Below are positions 41,058 to 52,847 of a stretch of 64,000 nucleotides of DNA, piece after piece. The first letter of the stretch is position 1, and the number at the start of each line of letters is the position of its first letter. The DNA is taken from positions 992,001 through 1,056,000 of the forward strand of contig NZ_CP087968.1 in assembly GCF_024703895.1 (NCBI RefSeq), given 5' to 3'. The DNA is from Nocardioides sp. B-3. GTDB lineage: Bacteria; Actinomycetota; Actinomycetes; Propionibacteriales; Nocardioidaceae. The notes beneath the pieces are model-generated. The model did not search any database. It was not told the origin of the DNA and was given only the letters and a program-made list of their open reading frames with translations. The position numbers were made by a program, and so were the translations under genes.

Positions 41058-41647
41058 ATGGAGGCCACTGCGCCGGACACCGGCGAGGCAACACACGACC
41101 GGGGGCGATTCCGCCCTGCTCGCGCGGGTGGCCGCGGGCGACATGGCGGCGCTGGAGGAGCTCTACCAGCGCCACTCCGCGTGGCTCCTCGCGCGGCTGA
41201 TGCGGCGCTGCAACGACTCCGAGGTCGTCCTCGACGTCGTGCAGGACACCTTCGTGGCGCTCTGGAAGGACGCTGGCCGGTTCCGCGGCGACGGGGAGGT
41301 CGCCGCCCGGTTGTGGGGCATCGCCTTTCGCCGGATGGTGTCGCGGTTGCGGTCGCGCAAGGACGTCGTGCTCCTCCCCGAGTGGGAGACCGGAGCCCAC
41401 GGCCGCACACCCGCGGCCGAGGACGAGGTCCTGCTCGGGGTCGAGTACGGCGACTCGGCCGAGGGCCTGCGCCGGCTCTCGCCCGAGTTCCGGTCGGTCG
41501 TCCGGGCGGTCGTGCTCGACGGGCTGACCACCAAGGAGGCCGGGCGGCTGCTCGGCGTCCGCGAGAACACCGTGAAGACCCGGGCTGCACCGGGCGAAGG
41601 CCCAGCTGCGGGGATCCCCGGCGGGACGACAGGAGGGATGGCGATGA
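41058..41647 (+). CDS. ECF-type RNA polymerase sigma factor
   Basis: About 196 residues. Region 2 shows LEELYQRHSAWLLARLMRRC and VVQDTFVALWKDAGRFR; region 4 shows LTTKEAGRLLGVRENTVKTR. Breaks near 41105 (G-run) and 41585 (GGG); repair of the second gives LHRAKAQLRG and a TGA at 41645-41647. ATG of the anti-sigma gene (41644) overlaps that stop. Directs transcription of its regulon when released by the neighbouring anti-sigma factor, perhaps including the ABC genes that follow. Confidence 0.87.
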
Positions 41648-42466
41648 CGACGCACACCGGCACGCCGACCCGGCACTGCTGGCGGCCTATGTCGCCGGCG
41701 ACCTCGACGCGATCGAGGGTGCGTCGGTCGAGCAGCACATGGGGCGCTGCTCCGCCTGCCGACAGGCGATCGCACCACTCGTCGATGCCCGCCTCCTCGC
41801 CCGGGGGTGGAGCGGCGTCCGCGCCACGGTCGAGGCGCCGGTGCTGCCGTTGCCGATCCGGCTGGCCCGGCGGTGCGGGGTCCCGGAGCCGACGGCGGTG
41901 CTGCTCGCGGCGACCGCTTCGTTGCGTACGGCCCGGCTGGTGGCCGCCTTCGTCGCGCTGGCCTTCGCCACGCTCGCCGTCGGTGTGGCCGGCAAGGAGA
42001 TGCTGGCTCCCTTCCTGCTCGTGGCACCCCTCGTGCCGGTGATCGGTGTGGCCGCTGCCTATGGCCCTCAGCACGACCCGCTCGAGACGCTGGTCGTCAC
42101 GGCGCCGTACGGCCGGACCCGACTGATCCCGGTCCGCACCATGGCAGTCCCGGCCTCGGTGCTGCCGCTCGCCGTGGTGCTCGGCCTGCTGCTCCCCGGC
42201 CCCAACTGGCTGGCGGCCGCGTGGCTCGGGCCCGCCCTTGCGCTGGTGCCGATCCTGTTGGCCCTCGCGAGCTTCGTGGGTCCGCGGACCGGTGTCGCGG
42301 TGGTCGTCCCGGCGTGGAGCGGCGTCGTCGTCTTCTCGCTGCGCGGCTTCCCGGCGACGTGGCCCGTCGAGGCGACCCAGCAGCTGATCTACCTGTCCCC
42401 GGCGGTCGTCTCCGCCGCCGTGCTCGCCGTGAAGTCTCGTCACGACCGACAGATCGGAGCAGTGCT

Positions 42467-42470
<4 letters not shown>
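41644..42470 (+). CDS. Zinc-binding anti-sigma factor with membrane domain
   Basis: About 275 residues. The ZAS motif EQHMGRCSACRQAI (H-x3-C-x2-C) is near residue 37, in the place expected for an anti-sigma partner. About six hydrophobic segments follow (LVAAFVALAFATLAVGVAG; ALALVPILLALASFVG), larger than a typical one-pass anti-sigma. A break near 41670 joins MTTHTGT to DPALLAAYVAGDLDA. The stop overlaps the ABC ATPase start as GTGA. Part of a five-gene operon 41058-44849. Confidence 0.75.
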
Positions 42471-43337
<867 letters not shown>

Positions 43338-43361
43338 CCCATCTCGCCCGAAGGAGTCACC

Positions 43362-44261
43362 ATGACCGACAGCCTTGCCCTGCCCACGACCAGCACCGCC
43401 AGCCTCGGCAGCATGGCCGGGATCGAGGCACGCCGCCTCGCGCGCAGCCCGATCTTCCTCACCGGCGTGGTGCTCGCCTTCGGGGTGCTCACGCTGATGT
43501 ATGTCCTCAACGACGACCCGGCGTTCGTCGACCTGCTCTCCATCCCGGTCGTCCCGGCGTTCTTCATCGGGCTGACCAGCCCGGTGACGACGGCACGCCT
43601 GACCCGGTCGACCGAGGCGGCCGTCGAGGCGGTCGGGACCGCCCCCGGCACCGAGGGTCGTCGGACCCCGGCGCTCGCGATCGCGTGCCCGGTGCCGTTC
43701 GCAGCCGGCCTGCTCTTCACCGCCTACGAGATCGTGCTGGCGTCGGTCGCGGGTGTGGCGGACCGGAGTGGTGGTTCGGCACGATGCCCGACTGGCAGGT
43801 CTGGAGCATCCTGCTCGCGCTGTCCGGCGTGAGCTGCCTCGGCGCGGCGCTCCCGGGCGTGCTGACCGGCCGCTGGCTCAGCTTCCCCGGAGCCGCGGCG
43901 GTGGTCGTGGTCGCCGTGGTGGCGATCAGCTTCGGTGGTGCGATGCCGTTGGCGTACGGCGAAGCCTCGGAGCTTCGCCTGTGGGTGCCGTGGGCGATGT
44001 GGCACTCGGGTTCGATGGAGGGCGGCGTCGCGGAGCTCTTCGCCGGCAACCCCGCCTTCTACCTCGGCTACGTCCTCGCGCTCTGCGCCGCCGCCGTCCT
44101 CGTCGCGGTGTGGCACGACCGGGCCGCGCGCACCCGCGGGCCTGCGGCTCGCGATCGCGGCGGTCGTGGTCGCCGGGCTGGCCTGTCTGGCGCTGGCGAT
44201 GACCACCGGCAACGAGGACAACATCGTCTCCGACCCGATCCCCTTCAAGGTCGATGCATGA
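43362..44261 (+). CDS. ABC transporter membrane protein
   Basis: About 300 residues with at least six hydrophobic segments (SPIFLTGVVLAFGVLTLMYVL; WSILLALSGVSCLGAALPGV; AAAVVVVAVVAISFGGAM). Breaks near 43750 and 44145. Starts ATG 43362 after an AAGGAG-like ribosome site (GAAGGAG at 43350-43356). It pairs with the ATPase upstream. Its stop overlaps the next gene (ATGA). Confidence 0.78.
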
Positions 44262-44849
44262 GTCAGCGCTGGTGGTACCTCCGTCGCGGCATCGCCCGGT
44301 CGGCGCGTGCTCGGCTGCGCCGTCGCGGCGGCGGTGCTCACCGGCGCCCCGGCCCGCTGGCCCTCTTCAGCGGGGGTGCTGCTGCCGACGGTGCTCGCCT
44401 GCTGGGCGGCGGCTGCGGCGTGCGTCTTCGACGAGCGGGCCACCGCGGTGGTGGCCGTGACTCCTCGTGGGGCCGCATGGCGGCGTACGGCGAGAGCGGC
44501 CGTCGCACTCGTCCCGCTCGCCGGGTGGAGCGCGATCGTGGGGACCCGACCGGGTGACCTGCCGCTGGAGCGCCCCGGCTGGTGGCTGGTGGGAGCCGCG
44601 ACGATCGCGTTGACCGCCGGGCTGGCCGCGTGGGCCTCTCGGCGCGAGGTGGCCGCACCCAGCCGGGCACTCGCCGCGGTGGTCACCCTCGCGGTGATCA
44701 GCCCGGTCGTGGTGACCTCGTTCCCGGGTTGGGAATCGGTCTATCCGGTCGACGGATTCGGCCCGGGGGCCCGGACCTTCTGGTCGGTCGTCGCCGCCAG
44801 TGGCGTCGTCGCGTGGCTGGTCGCGATGCGTCCGGGGATCCGGGCCTGA
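44258..44849 (+). CDS. Membrane protein, last gene of the sigma/ABC operon
   Basis: About 196 residues. It starts MSQRWWYLRRGIARSARA, and after a break near 44305 continues LGCAVAAAVLTGAPARWP with further hydrophobic stretches (ALVPLAGWSAIVGT; AATIALTAGLAAWASRREV; VVAASGVVAWLVAM). Probably a second or accessory ABC membrane subunit. No motif gives a specific function. Confidence 0.68.
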
Positions 44850-44867
44850 CCTACAGATGCTCTCGAG

Positions 44868-46266
44868 CTATTGGCGGTTGACCCGGTGTCGGCAGCCGCT
44901 CCCGGGTGGCGGTCGGTCGGTGGGGGTGACGTCGGTGGTGCCGTCGTGGTCGCGGAGGAATTGTTGTCCGTGGGGGTCGGACCAGAGCCAGTGCCTGTCT
45001 CGAGTGGTGTGTAGCGCCACCCGGCGTGGGTCTTGAGCTGGTGGTGGTGCCGGCACAGTGGGGCGATGTTGCAGTCGCACGACGCACCACCGGCGGTGGG
45101 GTCGTGGTGGTCGAACGGGACGATGTGGTCGTGGTCGCAGGCCCGGGCGGGTTTGGTGCACCGTGGGAACACGCAGGTGCGGGCGATCAGGTCGGCGCGG
45201 AGGAGGGTGCGGGTCTTGATCTGGTGCACGGATGTCTGGTCGTGGCCGTTGAGGTCGAGCACCGGCTGGACGGTGAGGTGGGTGTCGGTGCGTGAGCACC
45301 AGTCCCGGACCAGTTGGTCGAGGACCGCCCGGTCGCGGGTGGTGTTGCAGGGCCACGGGGTCGAGGCCGAGCAGGTTGGCGTCGGTGATGTGCAGCACCA
45401 GCTCGGTCTTCTTCGAGGGTGTCGGTGCGTCGTCGCCGGTGAGGAGGGCGTGGGCGGCGGCGGGGTCGGCGAGGATCCCGATCGCCCGGGCCCGGCGGAC
45501 GTCGAGAGACTCGACCGGTAGGCCGAGTCGTTGATTCTGGGTGGCAAGGGCGGCCGCGACCCGGGACACGGTGACGTCGAAGTCGTAGAGGTCTTTCCAG
45601 TCCGCACGGATGGCCATGTCGGCGATCCCGGTGTGGTTGATCGAGGCCTCGTCGAGCCGCACGAACCGGCGGTCGAGGGCTTCGACCTGTTCGGCCTCGC
45701 GTTGCTCGGGGTAGAGCCGCAGCATCGCCTCGTCGATCTTCTTCTCCAGCGCGGTGAGTCCGATCTTGTGCGCGATCGGCGCGACCCGGACGTCGAGGTC
45801 GTCGGACACGTCGCGGGGGCGGCCGGCGATGGAGCGGGCGATCATCCGCGCCCGCGACGGGTCGACCTCACCGGTCAGGACCCGGGCCCACACCAAGGGC
45901 AGCCGGTGCCGCACGACCGGGGGCGTCGCGGATCAGGAACGACGCGGCGTTGGTGGTGCGACCGATCGCGGCCCCGAACGCGGCCGGGGCGTCCCACCGC
46001 ACCGCCGGGATGAACGGGTCGTCGAACCCGTCCGGGTCGCCGACACAACCGTTGGCGCAGCCGCCGCCGAAGTCCTCACCGGGCATGCCTTCGGTGGGGC
46101 AGCCGTGGATGCACGCGCCGCTGCGTTTCGTGGCGTCCGGGTCGGGGTGCGCATCGGCCCACTCGGCCGCCATGACGAACACCCGCGTCTGCGCCGACCG
46201 CAACAGTGCGGTGGTCTCCCGGAGCTCCGCGATCATCGCGGTGGGAGTGACGGTGTCGGTTGCCAT
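44868..46266 (-). CDS. DUF222/13E12-type HNH endonuclease protein
   Basis: About 465 residues. The N-terminal DUF222 part (ELRETTALLRSAQTRVFVMA; ARMIARSIAGRP) is followed by a C-terminal HNH nuclease: CVFPRCTKPARACDHDHI, HHDPTAGGASCDCNIAPLCRHHH and LKTHAGWRY. Breaks near 45920, 45345 and 44985. ATG 46266 (MATDTV) is preferred because the upstream ATG 46287 lies inside the LexA box. Relatives in mycobacteria (REP13E12) are LexA-regulated. The physiological role of the nuclease is unknown; spread as a repeat family or DNA-damage function is possible. Confidence 0.85.
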
Positions 46267-46271
46267 GGTCC

Positions 46272-46300
46272 ATTGTCTCTCGAACATCTGTTCGAGTCAA
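46272..46300 (-). promoter_or_regulatory. LexA (SOS) box inside the promoter of the HNH gene
   Basis: TCGAACATCTGTTCGA (46280-46295) is a perfect match to the actinobacterial SOS box TCGAAC-N4-GTTCGA. On the reverse strand, -35 TTGACT (46300-46295) and -10 GACAAT (46277-46272) are spaced by 17 bp, so the box covers the spacer and would block RNA polymerase. The ATG is 5 bases after the -10, giving a leaderless transcript. Confidence 0.85.
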
Positions 46301-46420
46301 GGGATTTCGGGCCCCGGTTTCAGACCCTCCCGGCCGTCCTGAGCCTCGCTCCCGCACTCGGGAGCGAGCCATGGGCTCCGGTGCCCACCGGGCATCGAGG
46401 ACCCCGGGATCCACCTTGCG

Positions 46421-46769
46421 TCAGCTCGGTTCGGCGAAGAGCTCGCCCATCCTCGTGACGGCCTCGGCCCTCGTCATGGTCCGCACTTCGCGCTCGGGGA
46501 CACCCGAGGTCGAGCAGCGCGGCGACGACGCCCGCCGGGATCGACTCGCGAGGCGGTGGTGGCTCCTCGCCTCGACGAGGTGGAATCGCGTCGCGGACAC
46601 AGTCCCAGAACTCCGCTTCCTGAACCTCGAGCTGATGCTTCAGGATGTGCCCCCAGAGCTTGGGGCCGTAGCCGTCTCGCTTGCTCACCGGGTGACTGAT
46701 GCGCGTGTACAGGATGCGACCGTCCGGGAGGGCGAGCTCGTAACGAACGTGGTCGCCTTGAGCGTTCAT
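46421..46769 (-). CDS. Probable toxin partner (annotated elsewhere as cytotoxic translational repressor type)
   Basis: About 116 residues. ATG 46769 starts MNAQGDHVRYELALPDGRIL. Motifs YTRISHPVSKRDGYGPKLW and HILKHQLEVQEAEFWDCVRD are typical of an actinobacterial family usually encoded beside Phd-like antitoxins. A break near 46500 leads to the repaired ending MTRAEAVTRMGELFAEPS. It lies 76 bp downstream of the antitoxin gene. The toxin role is inferred from that pairing and has not been shown from motifs. Confidence 0.6.
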
Positions 46770-46845
46770 GTAGCGGTCTTGCGCTCCTCCCAACCTTCGG
46801 TCACACAGAACTGCTGGTGGTCCGTGCGCGTGGGAGCCGGGTGCT

Positions 46846-47256
46846 TCACTCGTCGCGCAGCCACGACTTCAGCTCGTCGTCCGACGACAGCTCGACGAGC
46901 TGCACCGGGCTCCAGCTGTCGCGATGGTTGGGTGCGGTGCGCAATCGGTCCACCCATGCCTCGGCATAGTCGCGAAGCGCATCGACGGCAGCGTCCATGA
47001 CCTCATCCACGCTGTCCCCAGTGGCGGCGACCGGAACTCCGGTGAGGAACAAGCTCCACCCGCCCGCTTCCGAGGCCAGCTCCGCCCGCGCCGGCCGAAC
47101 GCCGCGCAGGAAGTGGGCCAGCCGGTCCGCGTCCACCGCCGCAACTCGCGACCTGTCCCGCGTCACCGAAACGGGTCGACCCTCGACTGCCGCGTCCAGG
47201 ACCTCCTTCAGGTGCTCGCGCGCAGAGCTCATGCTCGGGAAGTGTGCGGTGGCCAT
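46846..47256 (-). CDS. Phd/YefM-like antitoxin with extended C-terminus
   Basis: 136 residues, intact. ATG 47256 (MATAHFPSMSSAREHLKEVL) begins a Phd-like DNA-binding domain with GRPVSVTRDRSRVAAVDA. The second half (VDEVMDAAVDALRDYAEAW) is longer than in Phd and HicB-like in flavour. An upstream ATG 47271 would put the start inside the TGTACA palindrome, so 47256 is preferred. Likely autorepressor and neutraliser of the protein encoded next. Confidence 0.72.
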   Translation of the reverse strand: MATAHFPSMSSAREHLKEVLDAAVEGRPVSVTRDRSRVAAVDADRLAHFLRGVRPARAELASEAGGWSLFLTGVPVAATGDSVDEVMDAAVDALRDYAEAWVDRLRTAPNHRDSWSPVQLVELSSDDELKSWLRDE

Positions 47257-47264
47257 GGTTTCAA

Positions 47265-47279
47265 TGTACATCGTGTACA
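47265..47279 (-). promoter_or_regulatory. Palindrome at the antitoxin promoter
   Basis: TGTACA-TCG-TGTACA (47265-47279), two perfect 6-bp palindromes separated by three bases, ends 9 bp before the antitoxin ATG. Its position suits an autoregulatory operator. Confidence 0.5.
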
Positions 47280-47287
47280 CGCTGGCT

Positions 47288-48453
47288 TCAGGCCGCATCC
47301 GCCAGCTGGTGCGCCAACCGACGACACACCTCGTCGGCCGGGGCGGCGAGAACCCGGGACAGGCGCATGACCTCCCGCGAGTCGGAAGCGACCAGCAGCG
47401 GAGCCAGCGCCTCGACCGTGCCGGGCTCGAGGACAGCGGCGGCCACCAACGGCGCGAGCGTCCGAGGCGCCTCGTGGCACCCGTCGCACGTGCAGTCGCT
47501 GTCGCCCTCCCCTTCGACGTCGATCTCGCCGGCGAGGGCGGCCAGCACGAGGGCGGCGTCGTACTCCCCGACCGTTGCCACCGGTGCCGATCTGGTCGGA
47601 GCTCAGGTCTGGGTCGGGCGGCTGGACCAGCTGTCGACGCACTCTCTGGGGCAGGTCGCACAGGAGATCGAACTCGTGGAGTCTCGCCACGAGCTGACCC
47701 ATGAGCTGGCCGGACTCGCCTCGACAGCCGTCGGCGACGGCGTCCAGCCACCTGCTCGGATCCTCGGCCACCCGCCCGGCCACGTCGGGGAGGCACGCAC
47801 AACGGCGCACTCTCGAAGACCGCGACCCCGTCCGACTCGACGAGCCGCCCGATCACGCACTCGCCGTCCGCGAGCATGGCCGCCGCTCCGATGTTGACCG
47901 TCTCGACGACCGCCCTCGTTGACAGGTCGAGCCACAGGATTCGGTCCGCCTCTTCCATGAAGAGCTCGAAGCCACCCATCGGCGCGGAGACCCAGCGCTC
48001 GACCCCGACCGCCCCTCTGAGCAACACCTTCCCGGCCCGGGTCTTGATGAAGTCAGCGAGGCCGCCGTACTCGTGCAGCACGAGCTGCCGGTGGACCCAG
48101 TCGTGGTCCATGACCTTCAGCTGCGCATCCGTGTCGTCGACGCCCCACAAGGTGCTGCGCCCGCCGCGGGTGGCGACCGCCACCTCCGGGGCGCGATTCG
48201 GATTTCCCGGTGTGGCCTGCGCGGCCTGCGCCACGACCCACCCGGCCCACACCCATGCCGGTGCCGCCTCGTCGAGGTCGACAAGCTGCTTGAGCCGGCG
48301 GATCCGCCACGGCCGCCACCACGGGCGACCGTCCGGGCCGTTCGGCATGTCTTCGATGAGGCGCAGCGCCTCGACGGCGTCGCCCCGGGCTTCGGCTGCG
48401 TCGACCTCGAGCATGCGTGTGAGCCACGGTGCGAGGTGATGTGAACTGGGCAT
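47288..48453 (-). CDS. Hypothetical protein of about 390 residues
   Basis: ATG 48453 begins MPSSHHLAPWLTRMLEVDA. The protein is acidic and mostly helical, with Trp-rich stretches (RPWWRPWRIRRLKQLVDL; APAWVWAGWVVAQAA) and a C-terminal segment containing a Cys cluster (DSDCTCDGCHEAP). Breaks near 47800 and 47580 connect three frames, ending at 47288. No signal peptide. No family was recognised; it lies upstream of the antitoxin gene on the same strand with only 31 bp between, so it may be co-transcribed. Confidence 0.55.
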
Positions 48454-48600
48454 GGCTCCAGTCCAACCGGAAAGGACAACGGCCACCAGACCCCTCGGAC
48501 GATCTGTGGATAAAGCCCCGGCCGAGGACCGTTTACACCGACCGGTGACAGGCCTAGTGTCCCGAGATCAGCACCTTCACCCCGGGAGGACGTCACCGCC

Positions 48601-50050
48601 ATGTCGACAGACCAGTCGCTCGAACGCCGCACCATCCTCAAGACCGCCGCTGCCGCCTCGCTGGCCGGTCCCTTCGCTGGCCTCGTGGCCGCCGGCCCGG
48701 CCTCGGCCAAGCCCACCACCCCGACGGTCGCACTCTTCCCCGTGCCCGACGAGCGCGACGGCGTCATACGCCTGCACGTGCCGGAGGGCTTCCGCTACCG
48801 CTCGTTCCACGACACCACGTCGCCGGTGGTGCTCACCGACGGCACCACGCTGCCCGGCCGGCACGACGGCATGGGCGCCTTCCCCGGCCCCGACGGGACG
48901 GTGCTGCTGGTGCGCAACCACGAGGTCAACAACCCGGTGCCGGCGGCGTTCGGTCCCGGCACGCCCTACGACTCGCGCGCCGGCGGCGGCACCACGACGA
49001 TCCGGGTGACGCCCCGCGGGGAGGTGATCCGCTCCTTCACCAGCCTCAACGGCACGATGATGAACTGCTCGGGCGGCGAGATGCCCCGGGGCTCTCGGGT
49101 CACCTGCGAGGAGACGATCAACGGCCCGGACGTCGGGCCCGACTTCACCGGCACGTCCAACGTCCCGCTCACCAAGCCCCACGGCTTCGTCTTCGAGGTG
49201 CCGGCCAGCGCTTTCCCGGGCGAGGGACAGTCGTCGCGCCAGCCGATCCGGTCGGCCGGGCGCTTCGCGCACGAGGCGGTGTCCTACGACCCGGAGAGCG
49301 GCTACCTCTACCTCACCGAGGACGACTTCGGATTCGCCTCCGGCTTCTACCGCTACCAGCCGCCGACCGACCCGATGGTCGTCGGCCGGCTCGAGGACGG
49401 CGGAACGCTGGAGATGCTCAAGATCGTCGGGGTCGACAACGCACATCTCGAAGCGGCGCAGGTGCAGGGTGCGACGTACCAGACCGAATGGGTGCCGATC
49501 GCCGACCCGGCGCCCGACTTCCCCTACACGCCGGGCGAGACCGCGCCCACCACCAACAACACCGCGATCACCCACGTCGCTCGGCAGGGCTGGGCCCGGG
49601 GCGCGGCCTACTTCTCACGGCTCGAGGGCCGGGTGTCCCGCGCCGGCGTCGTCTACTTCACCTCGACGCAGGGCGGCGGTGCGGCCGAGACGGGCAACGA
49701 GAACCCCGCCGGCTACGGGCGCGGATCGGGCCGTGTGGGCCTACGAAACGGCGTCCGGCACGCTCCGCTGCGCCTTCCAGTCCTCTGGCCCGCTGGTGCT
49801 CGACCTGCCGGACAACATCACCACGTCGCCCCGCGGCACGCTCGTCGTCTGCGAGGACAACACCGACAACAACTACATCCGCGGCCTGTCCGGGGAGGGC
49901 AAGCTCTTCAACATCGCCCTGAACCCGACCAACGACGAGTTCGCCGGATCGACCTTCAGCCGGGGCGGACGGACGCTCTTCGTGAACATCCAAGCCAGTC
50001 GCGGACGCACCTTCGCCATCTGGGGACCTTGGCACGAGATCGGGGTCTGA
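48601..50050 (+). CDS. PhoX/DUF839 family secreted phosphatase (Tat substrate)
   Basis: About 483 residues. ATG 48601 gives a twin-arginine signal (ERRTILKTAAAASLAG). The DUF839 beta-propeller shows TVLLVRNHEVNNPVPA, GGEMPRGSRVTCEETING, SYDPESGYLYLTEDD and, after a break near 49730, DLPDNITTSPRGTLVVCEDN. PhoX-type enzymes hold Ca2+/Fe3+ at Glu/Asp clusters and release phosphate from esters outside the membrane. The promoter would lie in 48454-48600. Its stop falls in a 13-bp palindrome with the convergent acylase stop (50047-50059). Confidence 0.86.
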
Positions 50051-50055
50051 GCAGC

Positions 50056-52777
50056 TCAGCGCGGCCGGTGCCGGTCGAAGGCCACCACCTGCTGGAACGT
50101 CGGTCGGTTCTGCCAGTCGATCGGCCGCACCCCGACGGCGCCGGAGGTCGAGTGCCGGATCGCGTCGATCGACTTGTCGTAGGTCAGGTCCGCAACCTTC
50201 GACACACCCTGAGCAGCGAGCACTCGCGCCAGCGCGGCACGCAGCGACGTACGCAACGTCTTGCGGCACTTGGCCGAGCTGCCGCGACCGCAGTAGTCGA
50301 ACGCCGGGTCCGCCTTGACCGTGGAGTCGTCGAGCAGCGTGCGGAGGTCCTTGTTGAGGTAGCTGTAGTAGGGCACGTCCATCCACGACGAGCCCGTGCC
50401 GACCCGCGGGTGGTCGTCGAGGATGCCGGGGATGTCGCTGGCCGGGCCGCCGAGGCGGCCGGCCATCACGTCGTACGCCACGGAGTGATCGCCGTCCTGC
50501 CACCGGTGTCGAAGAGGGCGATCGCCTGCTGGTGGGCGTAGGCGCCGTCGCGGTCGCGGTCGACCCGTGGGGCACCGGCCCGGACCCAGCGCTTCAGTGC
50601 CGTGCGGGCTTCGGTCGTACGGCGATCCCTGCCGATCGCCTTCAGCAGCCATGGCAGGACTGACGTGGCGCGTGTGTCCTGCGTCGCGGCGTCGGCCATG
50701 ATCCCGACGGCGCGCGTCAACGACACCGTGCGCGATCCACGGATGTCGCGGCGGATCTTCTCCTCGAGGGCGTCGGAGCGGTGCACCGAGCCCCACGCCC
50801 AGATGTTGTCGGGCGCCGCCCACTTCGGGGACTGGCGGTTGTTCCAGCTGACGAAGTAGCCGCGCTCCGGGTTGACCTCGCGCACGTGCGCCTTGAAGCC
50901 GAGCCAGCCCTGCCAGTCATGGCGGCGATCGCCCCAGCGCGGGAAGTCGAACGCCGTGCCCTTCGCGCGTCGCGGCAGGAGCCCGGAGGCGAAGTAGGCG
51001 ATGTCGCGGTTGTCGGCGTAGAACCAGTTGAACGTGTAGTCGATGCCGTGCGCCGCCTTCTGGAAGGTCTTCGCGTCCTTGACGTAGTCGGGGTTGTTGA
51101 GCCGAGCGAAGCCGATCGCCGAGTCGACCTCGCGGCCGTAGGTGCTGCGCTCAGAGACGATCGCGACGGGCACCCCGTCGACCGTGGTCCGCTCTCGGAC
51201 GATGCCGTGCCGCGTGCGCAGGACGAGGAACGTGTAGGTCGTCGGCGCACCCTGCCAGCCCGCGCTCGGGAGCGCGGTCTCGCTCGGGGTGTTCCTCGTC
51301 ATCGGCACGCAGCTGCCGTCGACGAGGTATCCCTCGGAGTCGACCGTCGCCTTGCTGCCGTCGACGTTGCACAGGCGCTCGGCGACGGTGTCGACGTTGT
51401 CGAGGGACGCGCTGGTCGCCGACCGGGGCGTAGTCGAGGCCGCGGCCGAGCTCGACCACCACGTTGGTGCCGGCGAACGAGACGCCGCGGGCGTGGACGC
51501 CGGGACCCATCAGCACCTGCTCGTTGAGGAGCTGCGGCGTGTAGTAGCCGGTCTGCGGCCCGAAGACGACGACGGGCTTGCCGGTCGCCGACTCCTCGGC
51601 GCCGACGAGCAGCGCGTTGCTCATCCCCCGCTTGAGCTCGCGCAGGGAGAAGCTGCCGGTCGGCAGCTCCATCCGCGGCTCGGCCCGGTCGACCCTCGCC
51701 TTGGCACGCTCGTTCCCGATCACCGTCCCCGACCCCGGCGCGGTCGCGCCGGCGAGGTCGGGCAGCGCGACGCCACTCCGCTTGACGCCGAGCGCCTCGC
51801 CTCCGCCGTACGGCGTCTTCACGCTGGCGCTGCTCGGGGCGTCCGGGTCGTACTTGGTGCGCAGATCCCGGTAGAGCGCGCGCCCCTTCTTCTTGCCGAA
51901 CTTCTTCGTCAGCTTCTGGAGGTACGCCGCATTGTCGGCCTCGCCGCCACCGCCACGGCCGAAGATGCCGCCGACCAGCGAGGCGATGTAGATGACGTCG
52001 GCCCGGTCCCAGCCCTCGACCTGCTGGTTGAGCAGGGCGTACTCCACCGGGCAGGTCGGCGCGACGGCCAGACCACCCGGGCAGAGCTTGTCCCGGCCCG
52101 CGTTGATCCCGGCGAGGTAGGCGTCGAGTCCGCTGACGAGGCGCTCGCCCTCGGCGCCGTACCGCGTCGCGATGCCCTCGATCTGCGCGGTGGCCTCGGC
52201 CTCTGTGTAGAACGCGGCCTTGTGCTGCTCGGCGTCCATCGCGACATTGCCCGGCGTCCCGCCCGCGAAGGATGCGAGCGTGCCGGAGCCGGTGTGCCGG
52301 AGCGCGTCCATCAGGAACATCCGGTCCATCGCCGCGGCGTAGCCGGACCCGAGACATCACGTCGTCGTAGGTCGCGCCGGTGATGAAGGGGACGCCGAAC
52401 TGGTCCCACTGGATCGCGACGCCAGCCCGCGGGCTCTCCTCGCGCACGACCTGCTCGGGCGTGAACCCGGCGCCCTTGAAGAGCCCGTCGAGATCCGTCT
52501 TGTCGAGGTCGTACGGCGAATGGGTGGTCAGCGCGTCGTACATCTCGAGCTGGTCGGCGAAGTTGGGCGGCGCGTTCTTGCCCTCCTCCGCCTCGAGGCC
52601 CGGGCCGACCGTCAGCAGGTCCGTCGCGTCGATGGTGCCGCTCGAGCCCGGCGGCAGGATGTTGCGGACGTAGCCGTAGTCGTCATCCTGCGCACTCGCG
52701 CTCGGCGGCATCGTCGTGGCGGCGAACAGCGGGACCGGGGACAGGGCAACGACACTCGACCAACGGCGCACGCGCAC
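50056..52777 (-). CDS. Penicillin acylase family amidase (N-terminal nucleophile hydrolase)
   Basis: About 905 residues, secreted. GTG 52777 or 52771 starts a signal peptide (SSVVALSPVPLFAATTM). The alpha chain includes VAIQWDQFGVPFITGATYDDVM and MDRMFLMDALRHTGSGTLA. The beta-chain nucleophile is probably the Ser in GMSNALLVGAEESATGKP, followed by FGPQTGYYTPQLL. FYADNRDIAYFASG and late GTGSSWMDVPYYSYL follow. Breaks near 52345, 51425 and 50500. Family members cleave amides of acyl-homoserine lactones, aculeacin or beta-lactams; the substrate is unknown. Confidence 0.88.
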
Positions 52778-52847
52778 TCCTCGCTCGGGGGTTCTCGGCG
52801 CCTCAACGAGCGGGCGGCTGCGTGCGTTACTCAGTAGCGTGCTCCGC

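Noticed and set aside
46846..48486. A 546-residue protein joining the hypothetical gene and the Phd-like antitoxin
   Set aside because: The junction runs through Arg/Pro-rich shadow translation. The antitoxin has its own start and operator, and the upstream gene continues in other frames to 47288.
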